Source: Rhodospirillaceae bacterium (GTDB taxonomy: Bacteria; Pseudomonadota; Alphaproteobacteria; Reyranellales; Reyranellaceae). From it: 64,000 nucleotides of DNA. Under the pieces are notes generated by a model. It made no database searches. It saw only the letters and a list, made by a program, of their open reading frames with translations, and had not been told where the DNA came from. This document shows, in pieces, positions 29,284 through 38,965 of this stretch (its first letter is position 1; each line of letters begins with the position of its first letter). Location of the stretch: NCBI GenBank assembly GCA_009772935.1, contig WOUR01000003.1, forward strand, positions 107,515 through 171,514, written 5' to 3'. A program made the translations under genes and the position numbers.

Positions 29284-30316
29284 TTAGCGGGAGGCGCGCT
29301 CTCGCTGCCGAACGCCTTCCGGAAATACCTGGCGAACGGTTGTCGCGCGATGGCCTGGCCAGGCGAAAAGGCTGCAATCCACGCCCAACTCGGTCAACCG
29401 CGAAATTGCCTCGTCGCGAATTGCAGAGTCGGCCAACCTGTCCCGCTCGGCATCCCCCGACGTGCGCATGTGGCTGTCCTGACCGTTGCGGGTGCCGTCG
29501 AGCGAGCTGCCAATCTTGCCTTCGATGGCGCGCATATGATCCTTCCGCACCAGTCGTGCGGCGGCGGGCAGCATCGGCCACTCACGGCGCGTGCCGCAGA
29601 AATGGTTGAGCAGGTAGGTCGCCGTCTCGACCGGCCGGTCGATCAGGTCATCGTAGGGGATCATCTTCACCAGGTCGGGATACCGCTCAGCCTGGAGCTG
29701 ATAGGAAATGAACTGGCGTGCATAGGAGATCAGCGCTGCATCGAACAGGTATTCCCGGAAGGACATGTCGGCAACCGGACGACCCCGGAACAGGTGATAC
29801 GCAGGGCTTACGTGTGCCTGGCAATAGCGGAAATAGGAGTAGGCCTGGTCGACGGGGTTTCGATAGACGAGGGCGATCGGCGCACCGCGTCCCTTGCGTG
29901 CCGCACGATCCATCGCCGACACGTTGACGGGGGCATAGTCGTAGCTCGCAAGATCCACGGGGGTATGCCGATAGCTCTTCTCTTCGTGGAAACAGTCGTA
30001 ACCGGGCACGTGGAACGAAGTCTGTCGCCACCAGTGCCCTGCCGGGACCATATCGTGAAATCCGGGGCACACCGTGTGTCCGATGAACATATGCTCGTCC
30101 GGCAGGGTTCCACCCACGCGAAACAGCGGGCCCCCCCCTGAACCGATTGAACTCGAAGGTAGCGCCCTGTGGATCGCCGATGACTTCGCCGGTCACGAGA
30201 TCGTCGAGTCGGCCACCTTGTTCAAGATGGCATACGAACGCGAAAAGATAGCGAAGAAACCAGGTGCCTGAGCGCGGCACGGTCGACAGAATGGGAAGGC
30301 GATAAGTTCCGAACAT
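29284..30316 (-). pseudogene. Sulfotransferase-like gene with a frameshift at a homopolymer
   Basis: Two frames together make one sulfotransferase-like protein of about 343 residues. The N-terminal frame (from ATG 30316) has 'LPILSTVPRSGTWFLRYLF', the PAPS 5'-phosphosulfate-binding loop of sulfotransferases. The second frame, open through 29284, continues with 'HTVCPGFHDMVPAGHWW', 'ALVYRNPVDQAYSYFRY' (3'-phosphate loop, RNPxxxxxSYF) and a C-terminal helical part. The frames meet at a run of eight C at 30131-30138; removing one base restores a continuous reading frame. This may be a sequencing error, a phase-variable tract or a true mutation. It would transfer sulfate from PAPS to an unknown acceptor. 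Confidence 0.8.
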
Positions 30317-30580
30317 GCAAACCGGTACGCAGAAAGCGCCCTTTGTCTCCCCGTAGCTTAACCGACAATTTACCTTATCAGGCCTGAAGCAATCCGGGTT
30401 CCTTTTTTTGCAGGCGTTTCAGTATCGGTGCAAGTCTCCCCGCGCGAATTTGTAAGAATTGTGGGACGGCCCCAAGATGAACGCCGTGGTGGGCGGACAG
30501 CGAAACGGGACTTTCGCTGAGACTGTTTGAGTCTTGGCGGTCTTGCTACAGAGTTGCTTCGATTCGACTGGGGGCTTTCC
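30317..30580. other. Intergenic region upstream of the acrylyl-CoA reductase-like gene
   Basis: A 264-bp stretch without a supportable gene. It contains a T7 tract near 30402-30408 and a clear 8-bp hairpin CAGCGAAA/TTTCGCTG (30498-30505 with 30512-30519), followed by a weaker GACT/AGTC hairpin. A leader-RNA role is possible. No convincing promoter pair was seen. Confidence 0.45.
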
Positions 30581-31573
30581 ATGACTTTCCGTGCGCTTGT
30601 GTTGACTCAAGGTGCCGACCGAAAGGTCACCGGCGCCATCGAAAACCTGCCCGAGGACAAGCTGCCGGCGGGTGACGTCGTCGTGGCGATCGACTATTCG
30701 ACCCTGAACTACAAGGACGGCCTCGTGCTCACGACGGGTGGCGGGCTGGTCAAGACCTGGCCTCATGTCGGCGGCATCGACTTCGCGGGCACGGTCGAGG
30801 CATCCGAAAATGCGGCCTTCAAGGCGGGCGACAAGGTCGTGCTGAACGGCTATCGCGTCGGGGAACTGCATTGGGGCGGCTACGCCACGAAGGCGCGCGT
30901 GAAAGGTGACTGGCTCGTCAAGTTGCCGGCGGCTGTCTCGACCAAGCGGGCGATGGCGATCGGCACGGCGGGCTACACCTCGATGCTCTGCGTCATGGCG
31001 CTCGAGAAGCACGGCATCGACCCGGCAAAGGGCGAAATCCTTGTCACGGGCGCGGCCGGCGGAGTCGGTTCGGTGGCGGTCGCGATCCTGGCCAAGCTCG
31101 GCTACGCGGTGGTCGCGGCCACCGGGCGGCCCCAGGAGGGTGAGTACCTGAAATCGCTCGGCGCCACGACGATCATGGACCGCAAGGAACTGACCGAGGC
31201 GCCGGATCGGCCGCTGCTCGGCGAGCGTTTTGCCGGCGTCGTCGACACCGTGTCGGGCGTGATGTTTGCCCGGGCGCTGGCGCAGGTGAAGTATGGCGGT
31301 GCGGCGGCGGTCTGCGGTCTCGCGGCCGGACCGTCGTTCCCCGGGTCGATCCTGCCGTTCATCCTGCGCGGTATAACCGTCTACGGCATCGACTCCGTGA
31401 TGCTTCCGAAGGCGCCCCGAGAGGAAGCATGGCGCCGTCTCGGGAGCGACCTGCCGTTCGACAAGCTCGACAGCACCGTGAGCGAGGCGGGCCTCGGCGA
31501 TCTGATGGCTCTGGCCCCCAGGATCCTCAAGGGGGAGGTCCGGGGTCGCGTGGTCGTCGACGTCAACAAATGA
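30581..31573 (+). CDS. acuI: Acrylyl-CoA reductase-like quinone oxidoreductase (AcuI/YhdH)
   Basis: A 330-residue zinc-free medium-chain dehydrogenase/reductase. The N-terminus 'DYSTLNYKDGLVLTTGGG' and 'VGGIDFAGTVEASE' are typical of the YhdH/AcuI family; the nucleotide-binding motif is 'LVTGAAGGVGSVAVAIL'. AcuI reduces acryloyl-CoA to propionyl-CoA with NADPH. ATG 30581 gives the conserved start 'MTFRALVL'; an upstream ATG (30527) adds unrelated residues. No DMSP genes are near, so a general acryloyl-CoA detoxifying role is the safer inference. Confidence 0.9.
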   Translation: MTFRALVLTQGADRKVTGAIENLPEDKLPAGDVVVAIDYSTLNYKDGLVLTTGGGLVKTWPHVGGIDFAGTVEASENAAFKAGDKVVLNGYRVGELHWGGYATKARVKGDWLVKLPAAVSTKRAMAIGTAGYTSMLCVMALEKHGIDPAKGEILVTGAAGGVGSVAVAILAKLGYAVVAATGRPQEGEYLKSLGATTIMDRKELTEAPDRPLLGERFAGVVDTVSGVMFARALAQVKYGGAAAVCGLAAGPSFPGSILPFILRGITVYGIDSVMLPKAPREEAWRRLGSDLPFDKLDSTVSEAGLGDLMALAPRILKGEVRGRVVVDVNK

Positions 31574-31692
31574 TGGCTTCAGGCCAGTTCGATCCACCCG
31601 AAGCGGGCGCCAAGTGCATGGCGTTCGACGCAGGTCGTCGCTAGAACAATCACTCGACCAGCCGCGTTGCGGAGACCGGGGGAGCGGGCGGA

Positions 31693-33102
31693 GTGACTCT
31701 CGATGACAATGTAGCGGCGTTGGTCGGAACGGCCGCCGCGGTCGGCCATGTCGCCATCGCGGTAGCCGTCACGGTCCATGTTCTGCTCTACAAGCGCAGC
31801 GTCGGCGCCGCGGTTTCATGGATCGGCATCGCCTGGCTCTCGCCCTTCCTGGGGGGCCTGCTGTACGCGATCATGGGCATCAACCGCGTCAAGCGGCGTG
31901 CCCAAAGGCTCAAACGACAACATTTGCCGCTCGGCGCGGCCGGCGCCACCGCAGCGCTGACGCGCGATTCGCTGACGCCGCTGGAATACGCGGTCGGGCG
32001 GCTGACGGGCCTGCCGTCGAAACCGGGCAACCTCGTCGAGATGTTGCACAGCGGAGACGAGGCCTACCCCCGCATGCTCGAGGAGATCGCGGGGGCGAAG
32101 ACGACCGTCGGCCTCTGCAGCTACATCTTCCGCGACGATTCGGCCGGCGAGAAATTCCATGAGGCCCTGATCCAGGCGCAGCGGCGGGGCGTTAAGGTGC
32201 GCGTCCTGATCGATGGCGTCGGCGGCGGCTACTTCTGGTCAGGGACCTACAACCGCCTGCGCAAGGCCGGCGTCCCCGTCGCGCGCTTTCTGCACTCGTA
32301 TTTTCCCTGGCGCACGCCGTTCGTGAATCTGCGAAATCATCGCAAGCTGCTGCTCATCGACGGTCGTGTGGCTTTCACCGGCGGCCTCAACATCGGAGCG
32401 GAAAACGTCGTTGCCGGGAACCCGGCCCATCCCGTGCGCGACACGCATTTCCGCATCGAAGGCCCGGTCGTCGAGCAACTCACCGACGCCTTTGCCGACG
32501 ACTGGCAGTTCACGACACGCGAGCAACTCGACGACGACTGGTTTCCACGGCTCGAGCCGGTCGGGACGGTGTTGGCGCGCGTGGTGCCTTCCGGTCCCGA
32601 CGAGGACATGGAGCAGATCGAATTCGTGACGCTGCATGCCATTTCCTGCGCGCGCGAATCGATCCGCGTCGTGACGCCCTATTTCCTGCCGGGCGAGCCG
32701 CTCACCATGGCGCTGGGCCTGGCGGCGATGCGCGGCATCACGGTCGACATCCTGCTGCCCGAGAACTCCAACCATGCGATCCTCGACTGGGCGCGGCGCG
32801 TGCCACTGCGGCCGCTGATCGAGGCGGGGTGCCGCATCTGGCTGATGCCGGCGCCGTTCGATCATTCCAAGCTGATGACGATCGACGATTCCTGGTCGTT
32901 CATCGGCAGCGCGAACTGGGACACGCGCAGCTTCCGCCTGAACTTCGAGCTGAACGTCGAGCTGCACGACGCAGCCTTCGCGCGGCAGATCGTGGGATCG
33001 AAGAAGCCGCGGCGCTGCCTGTCCCTTGACGAGATCGATGGCGACCCGTTGCCGATCCGGTTGCGCAACAGCGCGGCACGGCTGTTGCAGCCCTACCTGT
33101 AG
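31693..33102 (+). CDS. cls: Cardiolipin synthase (phospholipase D family)
   Basis: A 469-residue protein with two N-terminal membrane helices (about 5-30 and 38-58) and two HKD motifs: 'HRKLLLIDGRVAFTGGLNIG' and 'HSKLMTIDDSWSFIGSANWD'. This is the layout of bacterial cardiolipin synthases, which condense two phosphatidylglycerol molecules at the inner membrane. The start is GTG 31693. It converges on and overlaps by 10 bp the endonuclease/exonuclease/phosphatase gene. Confidence 0.92.
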   Translation: MTLDDNVAALVGTAAAVGHVAIAVAVTVHVLLYKRSVGAAVSWIGIAWLSPFLGGLLYAIMGINRVKRRAQRLKRQHLPLGAAGATAALTRDSLTPLEYAVGRLTGLPSKPGNLVEMLHSGDEAYPRMLEEIAGAKTTVGLCSYIFRDDSAGEKFHEALIQAQRRGVKVRVLIDGVGGGYFWSGTYNRLRKAGVPVARFLHSYFPWRTPFVNLRNHRKLLLIDGRVAFTGGLNIGAENVVAGNPAHPVRDTHFRIEGPVVEQLTDAFADDWQFTTREQLDDDWFPRLEPVGTVLARVVPSGPDEDMEQIEFVTLHAISCARESIRVVTPYFLPGEPLTMALGLAAMRGITVDILLPENSNHAILDWARRVPLRPLIEAGCRIWLMPAPFDHSKLMTIDDSWSFIGSANWDTRSFRLNFELNVELHDAAFARQIVGSKKPRRCLSLDEIDGDPLPIRLRNSAARLLQPYL

Positions 33103-33761
33103 AAGCGGCCCAGCCTGTCCTTGCGCGCGCGCGACGGGGCGGGATGGGCGTGGGGACCTTCGAGCTGTAGTTCTAGCCTGATGGGCCGATGGTCGGACGG
33201 GCCGAAATCGAGTGCGGCGGATGCCCGGCAGACCAGCCCGTGCGCCAGGCAGCGATCGAGGCGGACGGGCATGACGTTGCCCGAGAGATGGGTCGGCTCG
33301 CGCGGGCCGACATCGGTGAAACCAGGCAGGAAGATCGGACCGACGGCATTGTAGTCGCCGATGATCGCCGACGGCTTTCCCTGAAGCGCGGCCGCGACGC
33401 GGGCGAGCTGCCGGCGGTTGAGAAGCTGCCCGTGCGAAAGATGGACGTTGGCCAGCGTGATCTCGCCCATCTGGATGATCTGCGCGCGTCGCCGCGGCAG
33501 CCTTCCGGGAAGGCGCGAGGCTGGCAGCGACAGGGCCACCGGGCGAGGGAAATGGGTCGGACTCCAGACGGCCAGCCCGTGGATCCGGCCGAGCCACGAC
33601 AGCCGGTAGAAATGGCCGCCGACCAGCCCAGGCAGTGCCTCCATGTGCTGCGTCGCCTCCTGCATGAGGAGCACGTCGGGCTTCTGGATGTCGATCAGCT
33701 TCGCCACGTCCTCGACGGCGGCTCCGGTGAGGCGCAGCAGGTTCCAGCTCACGACCTTCAT
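33093..33761 (-). CDS. Endonuclease/exonuclease/phosphatase family protein
   Basis: A 222-residue EEP-fold protein. Metal and phosphate-site motifs are in order: 'VVSWNLLRL' (Asn), 'LLMQEAT' (metal Glu), 'NVHLSHG', 'AIIGDYNAV' (GDxN) and 'FGPSDHRPIRLEL' (SDHRP). The family includes nucleases and phosphodiesterases acting on DNA, lipids or inositol phosphates; the substrate is not clear here. ATG 33761 overlaps the antiporter stop by 4 bp, so it is co-translated with that gene. Confidence 0.88.
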   Translation of the reverse strand: MKVVSWNLLRLTGAAVEDVAKLIDIQKPDVLLMQEATQHMEALPGLVGGHFYRLSWLGRIHGLAVWSPTHFPRPVALSLPASRLPGRLPRRRAQIIQMGEITLANVHLSHGQLLNRRQLARVAAALQGKPSAIIGDYNAVGPIFLPGFTDVGPREPTHLSGNVMPVRLDRCLAHGLVCRASAALDFGPSDHRPIRLELQLEGPHAHPAPSRARKDRLGRFYR

Positions 33762-35560
33762 GGCTTGGCGGCCTTCTCGCGGCGTGCCCGGCGGATCCGC
33801 TCGGTCATCGACCCCGTGCCGCCGGCGGCAGCCTGAAGCTCTGTCCTCACCGACTCGCGCCGCTCGTGGATCGAGGCAATGACCAGCCCCATGGGGACGC
33901 CGAGACCGACCAGGGCCGCTTCGGCCAGCTGAAGGCTCGCCTCGATCGTCTCCGGAACGGCATCGGTCACGGCCAACGTGTAGAGATGACGGGCATGCTC
34001 GGCATCGTGGGCGCGGGCCACGATCATCACGTCCGGCCGTCGGGCTCGCACGGCACGTACCACATCGTCGACCGCCGCCGTGTCCAGGGTTACGATCACG
34101 CCCGTCGCCTCGTCGATGCCGCAACGCTGCAGGAACAGCGCGTTGGAGGCATCGCCGAAATAGACCGGCCGGCCGAGCTTCCGCCAGCGCTCGACGCGGG
34201 CTGCGTCGCGGTCGGCCGCGATGTAGGAAATCCCGTGCTTCTCGAGCTGTTCGCAGACGAGCTGGCCCACTCGTCCGTGGCCGACCACGATCACGCGCCT
34301 GGCGTGATCCGAGGGGGGCAACTGCGTTGCCGGAGCATCGCCCGGGACTTTCTGGGCGACACGCTGGGCGGCGCGGCGCGCGAATAGCGATACGAAGGGG
34401 AGCGTGGCCATGGTGAGCGATACAACCGCCAGCACGCCCGCCGCGATCCCGGGGTCTACTAGGCCGAACTGCGCGGCGAGGCCGATGCCGATGAAGGCGA
34501 ACTCGCCGCCCGGCGCCAGCAACAGGCTGGTCTCGACGCTGGCGGCCCACGGCACCCCGAACAGGCGGCACAGCGGGGCGAGGAGGATCGTCTTGAGCAG
34601 CATCATCGCCACGAAGCCGCCGACCACGATGACGGGTTCGCGCCAGATGAAGCTCAGGTCGATGTGCATGCCGACGGAAAAGAAGAAGACGCCGAGCAGC
34701 AGCCCGCGAAAGGGGTCGATCATCGCCTCGACGGCGCGCCGGTATTCGGTCTCGGCCAGAAGCAGCCCGGCGATGAAGGCGCCGAGAGCCATCGAGAGGC
34801 CGGCATAGGCCGCGATCACGCCCGACCCGACGGCGATCAGCAGGGTCGCCGCCATGAAGAATTCGGGATTGTCGGTGCTCGCGGCCAGGCGAAACAACGG
34901 CTTCAGGACCAGCCGCCCCACGAGCGCGATCACCACGATGGCCAGAATCGCCTCCACCATGGCGACAAGGACGCCCTGGACCACCGACCCGTCCGAATGG
35001 CCCCCAAGGGCGCTGATCAGGAACAGGAGCGGTACCACGGCCAGATCCTGCGCCAGCAGGATGGCGAAGCTGGTACGGCCGGTGGTCGACATCATGCGGC
35101 GCTGGCCGGACAGCAGCTCCATGACGATCGCGGTCGAGGACAGCGCCAGGCAGGTGCCGATGATGAGCGCGGCGGCGGCGGGCTGGCCGAGCCAGAAGGC
35201 GGCCAGACTGATGGCCAGGGCCGAGACGACGACCTGCAGGCCGCCCAGCCCGAACACCAGCCGGCGCATGGTGATCAGTCGGCGCATCGAGAGTTCGAGG
35301 CCGATGAAGAAGAGCAGGAAGACGATGCCGAGATCGGCGATGAAGGCGATCTGCCTCTCGCCGGTGACGGTCAGCCAGTCGATGGCGCGGGAATAGTCGG
35401 CGAGGCGACCAAGCCCATGGGGGCCGAGCGCGGCGCCAACGACCAGGAACCCGAGGACCGGGCTGATCCGGAGACGTTGTACGACGGGAGCCACGACGGC
35501 CGCCGTTCCCAGGACGATGAGAGCATCCTTGAAGGCATAGATGTCGCTGGGGCCGGCCAT
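33758..35560 (-). CDS. CPA2-family cation:proton antiporter with TrkA-N domain (Kef-like)
   Basis: A 600-residue transporter. The first 390 residues hold about 12 membrane segments of the Na_H_exchanger family ('LGFLVVGAALGPHGLG', 'FLLFFIGLELSMRRL'). Then a cytoplasmic RCK/TrkA-N domain follows with nucleotide-binding 'RRVIVVGHGRVGQLVCEQLE'. This is the layout of KefB/KefC glutathione-gated K+/H+ antiporters, though the gating ligand cannot be inferred. ATG 35560 is preferred over TTG 35569. It diverges from the DenD-like gene. Confidence 0.92.
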   Translation of the reverse strand: MAGPSDIYAFKDALIVLGTAAVVAPVVQRLRISPVLGFLVVGAALGPHGLGRLADYSRAIDWLTVTGERQIAFIADLGIVFLLFFIGLELSMRRLITMRRLVFGLGGLQVVVSALAISLAAFWLGQPAAAALIIGTCLALSSTAIVMELLSGQRRMMSTTGRTSFAILLAQDLAVVPLLFLISALGGHSDGSVVQGVLVAMVEAILAIVVIALVGRLVLKPLFRLAASTDNPEFFMAATLLIAVGSGVIAAYAGLSMALGAFIAGLLLAETEYRRAVEAMIDPFRGLLLGVFFFSVGMHIDLSFIWREPVIVVGGFVAMMLLKTILLAPLCRLFGVPWAASVETSLLLAPGGEFAFIGIGLAAQFGLVDPGIAAGVLAVVSLTMATLPFVSLFARRAAQRVAQKVPGDAPATQLPPSDHARRVIVVGHGRVGQLVCEQLEKHGISYIAADRDAARVERWRKLGRPVYFGDASNALFLQRCGIDEATGVIVTLDTAAVDDVVRAVRARRPDVMIVARAHDAEHARHLYTLAVTDAVPETIEASLQLAEAALVGLGVPMGLVIASIHERRESVRTELQAAAGGTGSMTERIRRARREKAAKP

Positions 35561-35635
35561 GTCGTGCAAACATAGACTGCAGACGGCGTTCTGTGCACAC
35601 TTTCGTCCGCATCAACGAAATCGGGCGGGAACGAC

Positions 35636-36640
35636 ATGAAGGTGGTCATCACCGGCGGCGCGGGCTTCCTCGGCAAGAAACTCGCACGGCGCATACTGCA
35701 ACAGGGCGAGATCGCGGCTGCTTCCGGACAACCGAAGAAAGTGAACGAACTGCTGCTGTTCGACGTCGCGAAGGCCGAGGGGCCGGGCCTCGACGATCCG
35801 CGGATCAAGACGGTGGCAGGCGACATCTCCAATTTCGCGACCGTGCAGTCGATCGTCCAGGGCGCGTCGACGGTGTTTCATTTTGCCGCCGTGGTCAGCG
35901 CCGGCGCCGAGGCCGATTTCGACCTGGGCTACCGGGTCAACCTCGATGGCACTCGGAACGTCCTCGAAGCCTGTCGGGCGCTCGGCACCAATCCGCGCGT
36001 CGTGTTCACCAGCTCGCTGGCCGCCTTCGGCGGCGATCTCCCTCCGGCCGTGACCGACGACACGCCTCTGACGCCCCAGACGTCCTACGGCGCCCAGAAG
36101 TCGATCGGCGAATTCCTGGTCCGCGACTACACGCGCAAGGGCTTTCTGCGCGGCACCGCGGTGAGGCTGCCGACGATCTGCGTGCGCACCGGCCTGCCCA
36201 ACAAGGCCGCTTCGACCTGGGCAAGTTCGGTCCTGCGCGAGCCGCTGACCGGCATCGACGTCGTCTGTCCCGTGACACCGGAGACGGTCATGGTGGTCCT
36301 CAGTCCGCGCAAGACGGTCGACGCCTTCATGCGCCTGCACGATCTGCCCCCGGACGCTTTCGGTCCCGGACGCACGCTGCTGCTGAATGGAATCAACGTG
36401 ACGGCCAGGGAGCTCGAGCAGGCGGTCGGCCGCCATGCCGGCAACCGCAAGGTCGGCAAGGTCGTGTGGCAGCACGATCCGGCGATCCAGAAGATCTGTG
36501 ACGGCTGGCCCCAGGGCATCGATTCGGCGCGCGCCCGTCGCCTGGGCTTCGAGACCGACAAGGACCTCGACGAGGTCGTGCGACATTTCATTGCCGACGA
36601 TCTCGACGACCAGATGAAGATCGCGAGACCTGCTGCGTAA
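35636..36640 (+). CDS. denD: NAD-dependent epimerase/dehydratase, DenD-like (D-erythronate dehydrogenase)
   Basis: A 334-residue extended SDR enzyme. The Rossmann start 'VVITGGAGFLGKKLARRIL' and active-site 'SYGAQKSIGE' (YxxxK) are clear. The segment 'VRLPTICVRTGLPNKAASTW' is characteristic of the DenD group, which oxidises D-erythronate to 2-oxo-tetronate in four-carbon sugar acid degradation. The kinase (OtnK/DenK) and other pathway genes are not next to it, so the specific function is by family only. A GGGAACG ribosome region precedes the ATG. Confidence 0.85.
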   Translation: MKVVITGGAGFLGKKLARRILQQGEIAAASGQPKKVNELLLFDVAKAEGPGLDDPRIKTVAGDISNFATVQSIVQGASTVFHFAAVVSAGAEADFDLGYRVNLDGTRNVLEACRALGTNPRVVFTSSLAAFGGDLPPAVTDDTPLTPQTSYGAQKSIGEFLVRDYTRKGFLRGTAVRLPTICVRTGLPNKAASTWASSVLREPLTGIDVVCPVTPETVMVVLSPRKTVDAFMRLHDLPPDAFGPGRTLLLNGINVTARELEQAVGRHAGNRKVGKVVWQHDPAIQKICDGWPQGIDSARARRLGFETDKDLDEVVRHFIADDLDDQMKIARPAA

Positions 36641-36657
36641 GTTCCGATCGGCTCATC

Positions 36658-36685
36658 GGAGCGCGTCACTCCAGTGGCGCGCTCC
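36658..36685. terminator. Hairpin between convergent genes, candidate terminator
   Basis: An 8-bp GC-rich stem GGAGCGCG/CGCGCTCC is extended inward by a T-G pair and CAC/GTG pairs around a short loop. It lies between the convergent denD-like and methyltransferase genes. No U-tract follows on either strand, so any termination would be weak or factor-assisted. Confidence 0.5.
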
Positions 36686-36700
36686 ATGGAGGGCTTCGGC

Positions 36701-37510
36701 TTAGCGGCCGCGCAGCATCCGCCAGCCGTTCTGGAGGTGCCGCACCGGCCCCCAGACGTGCCTGGTCCGCATCATGTGCCAGCGTTGCGGTTCGTTGTCG
36801 GGGCCGGCGATGGCCCCGGCATCCTCGACATAGTCGGTGATGCCGACGGCATCGGTGTCCCACGGGCCGGTCGTCTTGAAGATGGTGGTCTTGGCTCCAT
36901 AGCCCTGCAGCGCCCGCGACATGCCGGACGCCATGAAATCCATGTACCGAGGCAGGCTCTCCGGGCGGCAGAGATAGCCCTTGTTGAAGCCGACGGCGAG
37001 AAGGCGGAAATGGAACGGGTTCTTCTCGAGATAGCGGATGACCTCGGTCGTATTGGCCGGGTAGCGCGGCGAGAAGAAATCGTCGATCACGACGATGCCC
37101 TCGGTGTTGACGATCCGGTTGGCGAACTCCAGTTCGCGATAGACGGCCGTGCCGGTATGCTCGCCGTCGATGTGGAACCAGCGCACCGACTGGTGCATCG
37201 CCTGCAGATCGAGCTTGGCGGGCAGGTCGGCCGACGGGCCCGACAGCGGCACGATGTTCGTGGGCTTCGCGCCGACCGACTCGATCGCGCGATGGACGGC
37301 GGCTTCATCGAGCCGGAGATCGCAGAGGTAGAGCTTCTCGTTGCCCTTGCGGTAGGAGGCCAGGACCGACGCGGACCGGCCCCGCCAGACGCCGATCTCG
37401 AACAGGTCGCCGGAAGAACCGGTCTGCTGGTCGAGCAGGGCACGCCAAACGCAATAGGACTGGAACATGAACCAGCCTGGAATCGCGTCGATCTTCTCCC
37501 AATTGAGCAT
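36701..37510 (-). CDS. Class I SAM-dependent methyltransferase (Methyltransf_24 type)
   Basis: A 269-residue methyltransferase. The SAM-binding motif I is 'DLFEIGVWRGRSASVLASY'; later 'WFHIDGEHTGTAVYRELEF' and 'GIVVIDDFFSPRYP' match the Methyltransf_24 pattern, common in genes for glycan or surface-polymer modification. ATG 37510 gives 'MLNWEKIDAIPGWFM'. It diverges from the two paralogous membrane proteins, so a linked role in cell-surface glycan is conceivable but unproven. Confidence 0.85.
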   Translation of the reverse strand: MLNWEKIDAIPGWFMFQSYCVWRALLDQQTGSSGDLFEIGVWRGRSASVLASYRKGNEKLYLCDLRLDEAAVHRAIESVGAKPTNIVPLSGPSADLPAKLDLQAMHQSVRWFHIDGEHTGTAVYRELEFANRIVNTEGIVVIDDFFSPRYPANTTEVIRYLEKNPFHFRLLAVGFNKGYLCRPESLPRYMDFMASGMSRALQGYGAKTTIFKTTGPWDTDAVGITDYVEDAGAIAGPDNEPQRWHMMRTRHVWGPVRHLQNGWRMLRGR

Positions 37511-37557
37511 CCGCCACCCTTGTTTGCCGCGTCTTGCTAACAGCGCCCCTTCGACGC

Positions 37558-37578
37558 TGCAAGCCGTGAAGGCTTGCA
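37558..37578. other. Hairpin in the methyltransferase/membrane-protein intergenic region
   Basis: TGCAAGCC and GGCTTGCA form a perfect 8-bp stem with loop GTGAA, about 40 bp before the ATG at 37616. It could be an operator or a leader hairpin; no T-tract is present. Confidence 0.4.
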
Positions 37579-37615
37579 CCCCCGGCACGGGTCCTGTAGG
37601 CCCGCTCCCGGGGAA

Positions 37616-38965
37616 ATGCCAACAACCACTGTCGCATACAGGTCCACGGTCGGCCTGCTCTGGATCCTGGCGCTCTGGTACAGCTGGGAGTGCCGGGGGC
37701 TTTTCGTCGACGGATCTGCATTCCTCGTGCAGGTCGCTCGGCGCGAGTTCTTCTTCGACTTCTACGACCCGCGCCTGTACGCGATGGTTCTCGGCCAGGC
37801 GCCGATCCTCACGGCGGTGTTTCTCGGTGTCACCGACCTCCATTTGCTGGCGCAGCTGTTGTCGCTGGGCCTCTTCGCTCTTCCGACCGCGCTCTATCAT
37901 CTCGCGCTGATGCGGGTGAAGGACGACCCCGTCCTGCTGGCCGCGGTCCTTGCGGCGATCGGCGTCGTCTTCTTGACGACGTCCTTCTTCATCGTCGGCG
38001 AATACAACACCGCCTATGCCATTGGCATCGTGGTGGCCGTCCGGCTGGTGACGGCGAAGGAACTGAACGTGGCGGACGGTGCCTTCCTGCTGGCCGTCGG
38101 ACTGCTGGCGGTCCGGACCTACGAGGTGATGATCTACCTGGGCCCCCTGCTGGCTCTGATGATCGCCTGGACGATCTACAGAATCCGGCCGCGACCGCTT
38201 GTCGCCACGTCTCTCTACCTTCTCGCGATCCCGCCTTTCCTGGGCGGGATGTGGGTGGCGGCGGATTCGGTGATCCATCCTTTCTCCGAAGACCATCTCA
38301 GCCGGACCGCCGCGACGGTTCTCGACGCCTGGCAGAACGTGCAGTTCGACCTTGCGATGGGCGCGGCACTGGTCATCTCCGGCTGGGCACTGTTGCGTCC
38401 GCGCGACCTCGCCGGCCGCAGACCGTACTTCGTCGCCGGCGTCTTCCTGGTCCTGCTGGCGCTGTCACCGTTGTTGGTGCTGACCGACTCGCTGGTGCGG
38501 CCGCATGCCAAGTCGCAATATACCGCCCGCAGCCTCGCCGGCCTCGTCGTCGCCTCCATCATCGTGCTGATGTGGCTCTACACGTCGCCGCTCGGCTCCC
38601 GGTTCGCCTCGTTCGTCGCCCTGCGCCGAACCGAGATATCGAGCCGGGTCCTGGCATTCGCCTGCCTGACCGTGCTCGCGGTGTTGCCGTCCAACGTCTA
38701 TCTCACGCTCGAATGGCGCACCTACCTCGATACGGTGCGAACGATCGTGCGCGGCAACAGCGGTGTGATCGCCTTCGAAGCCACACCCCTTTCGCGGCGT
38801 CCCCTCGAGACGCTCGTCGAGTCGTGGATCCTGCCCAGCCAGAGCCTGGCTTTGCGCGGCAAGCGCGGTGACGGCATCATCGCGCCGCCGCACGGCTTCA
38901 ACAACTGGCAGCCATTCCCGCCGGCCGAACCCTATCCGCTGGGGAACTACATGTGGCGCGACTGA
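37616..38965 (+). CDS. Multi-spanning membrane protein, paralogue A
   Basis: A 449-residue integral membrane protein with about ten hydrophobic segments. No known domain is certain; the layout of many helices, short loops and a C-terminal soluble region of about 90 residues resembles GT-C glycosyltransferase-like or polymer-related proteins. Shared blocks with its neighbour are 'CRGLFVDGSAFLV', 'FALPTALYHLALMRV' and 'TSFFIVGEYN'. Conserved acidic residues near the first loop (VDGSAF) could be catalytic, as in GT-C enzymes, but this is a guess. It overlaps the next gene by 13 bp. Confidence 0.75.
   Translation: MPTTTVAYRSTVGLLWILALWYSWECRGLFVDGSAFLVQVARREFFFDFYDPRLYAMVLGQAPILTAVFLGVTDLHLLAQLLSLGLFALPTALYHLALMRVKDDPVLLAAVLAAIGVVFLTTSFFIVGEYNTAYAIGIVVAVRLVTAKELNVADGAFLLAVGLLAVRTYEVMIYLGPLLALMIAWTIYRIRPRPLVATSLYLLAIPPFLGGMWVAADSVIHPFSEDHLSRTAATVLDAWQNVQFDLAMGAALVISGWALLRPRDLAGRRPYFVAGVFLVLLALSPLLVLTDSLVRPHAKSQYTARSLAGLVVASIIVLMWLYTSPLGSRFASFVALRRTEISSRVLAFACLTVLAVLPSNVYLTLEWRTYLDTVRTIVRGNSGVIAFEATPLSRRPLETLVESWILPSQSLALRGKRGDGIIAPPHGFNNWQPFPPAEPYPLGNYMWRD

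Noticed and set aside
30131..30316. Treating the two sulfotransferase parts as two separate genes
   Set aside because: The N-part has the PAPS loop only and the C-part starts without a ribosome site; one homopolymer indel joins them.
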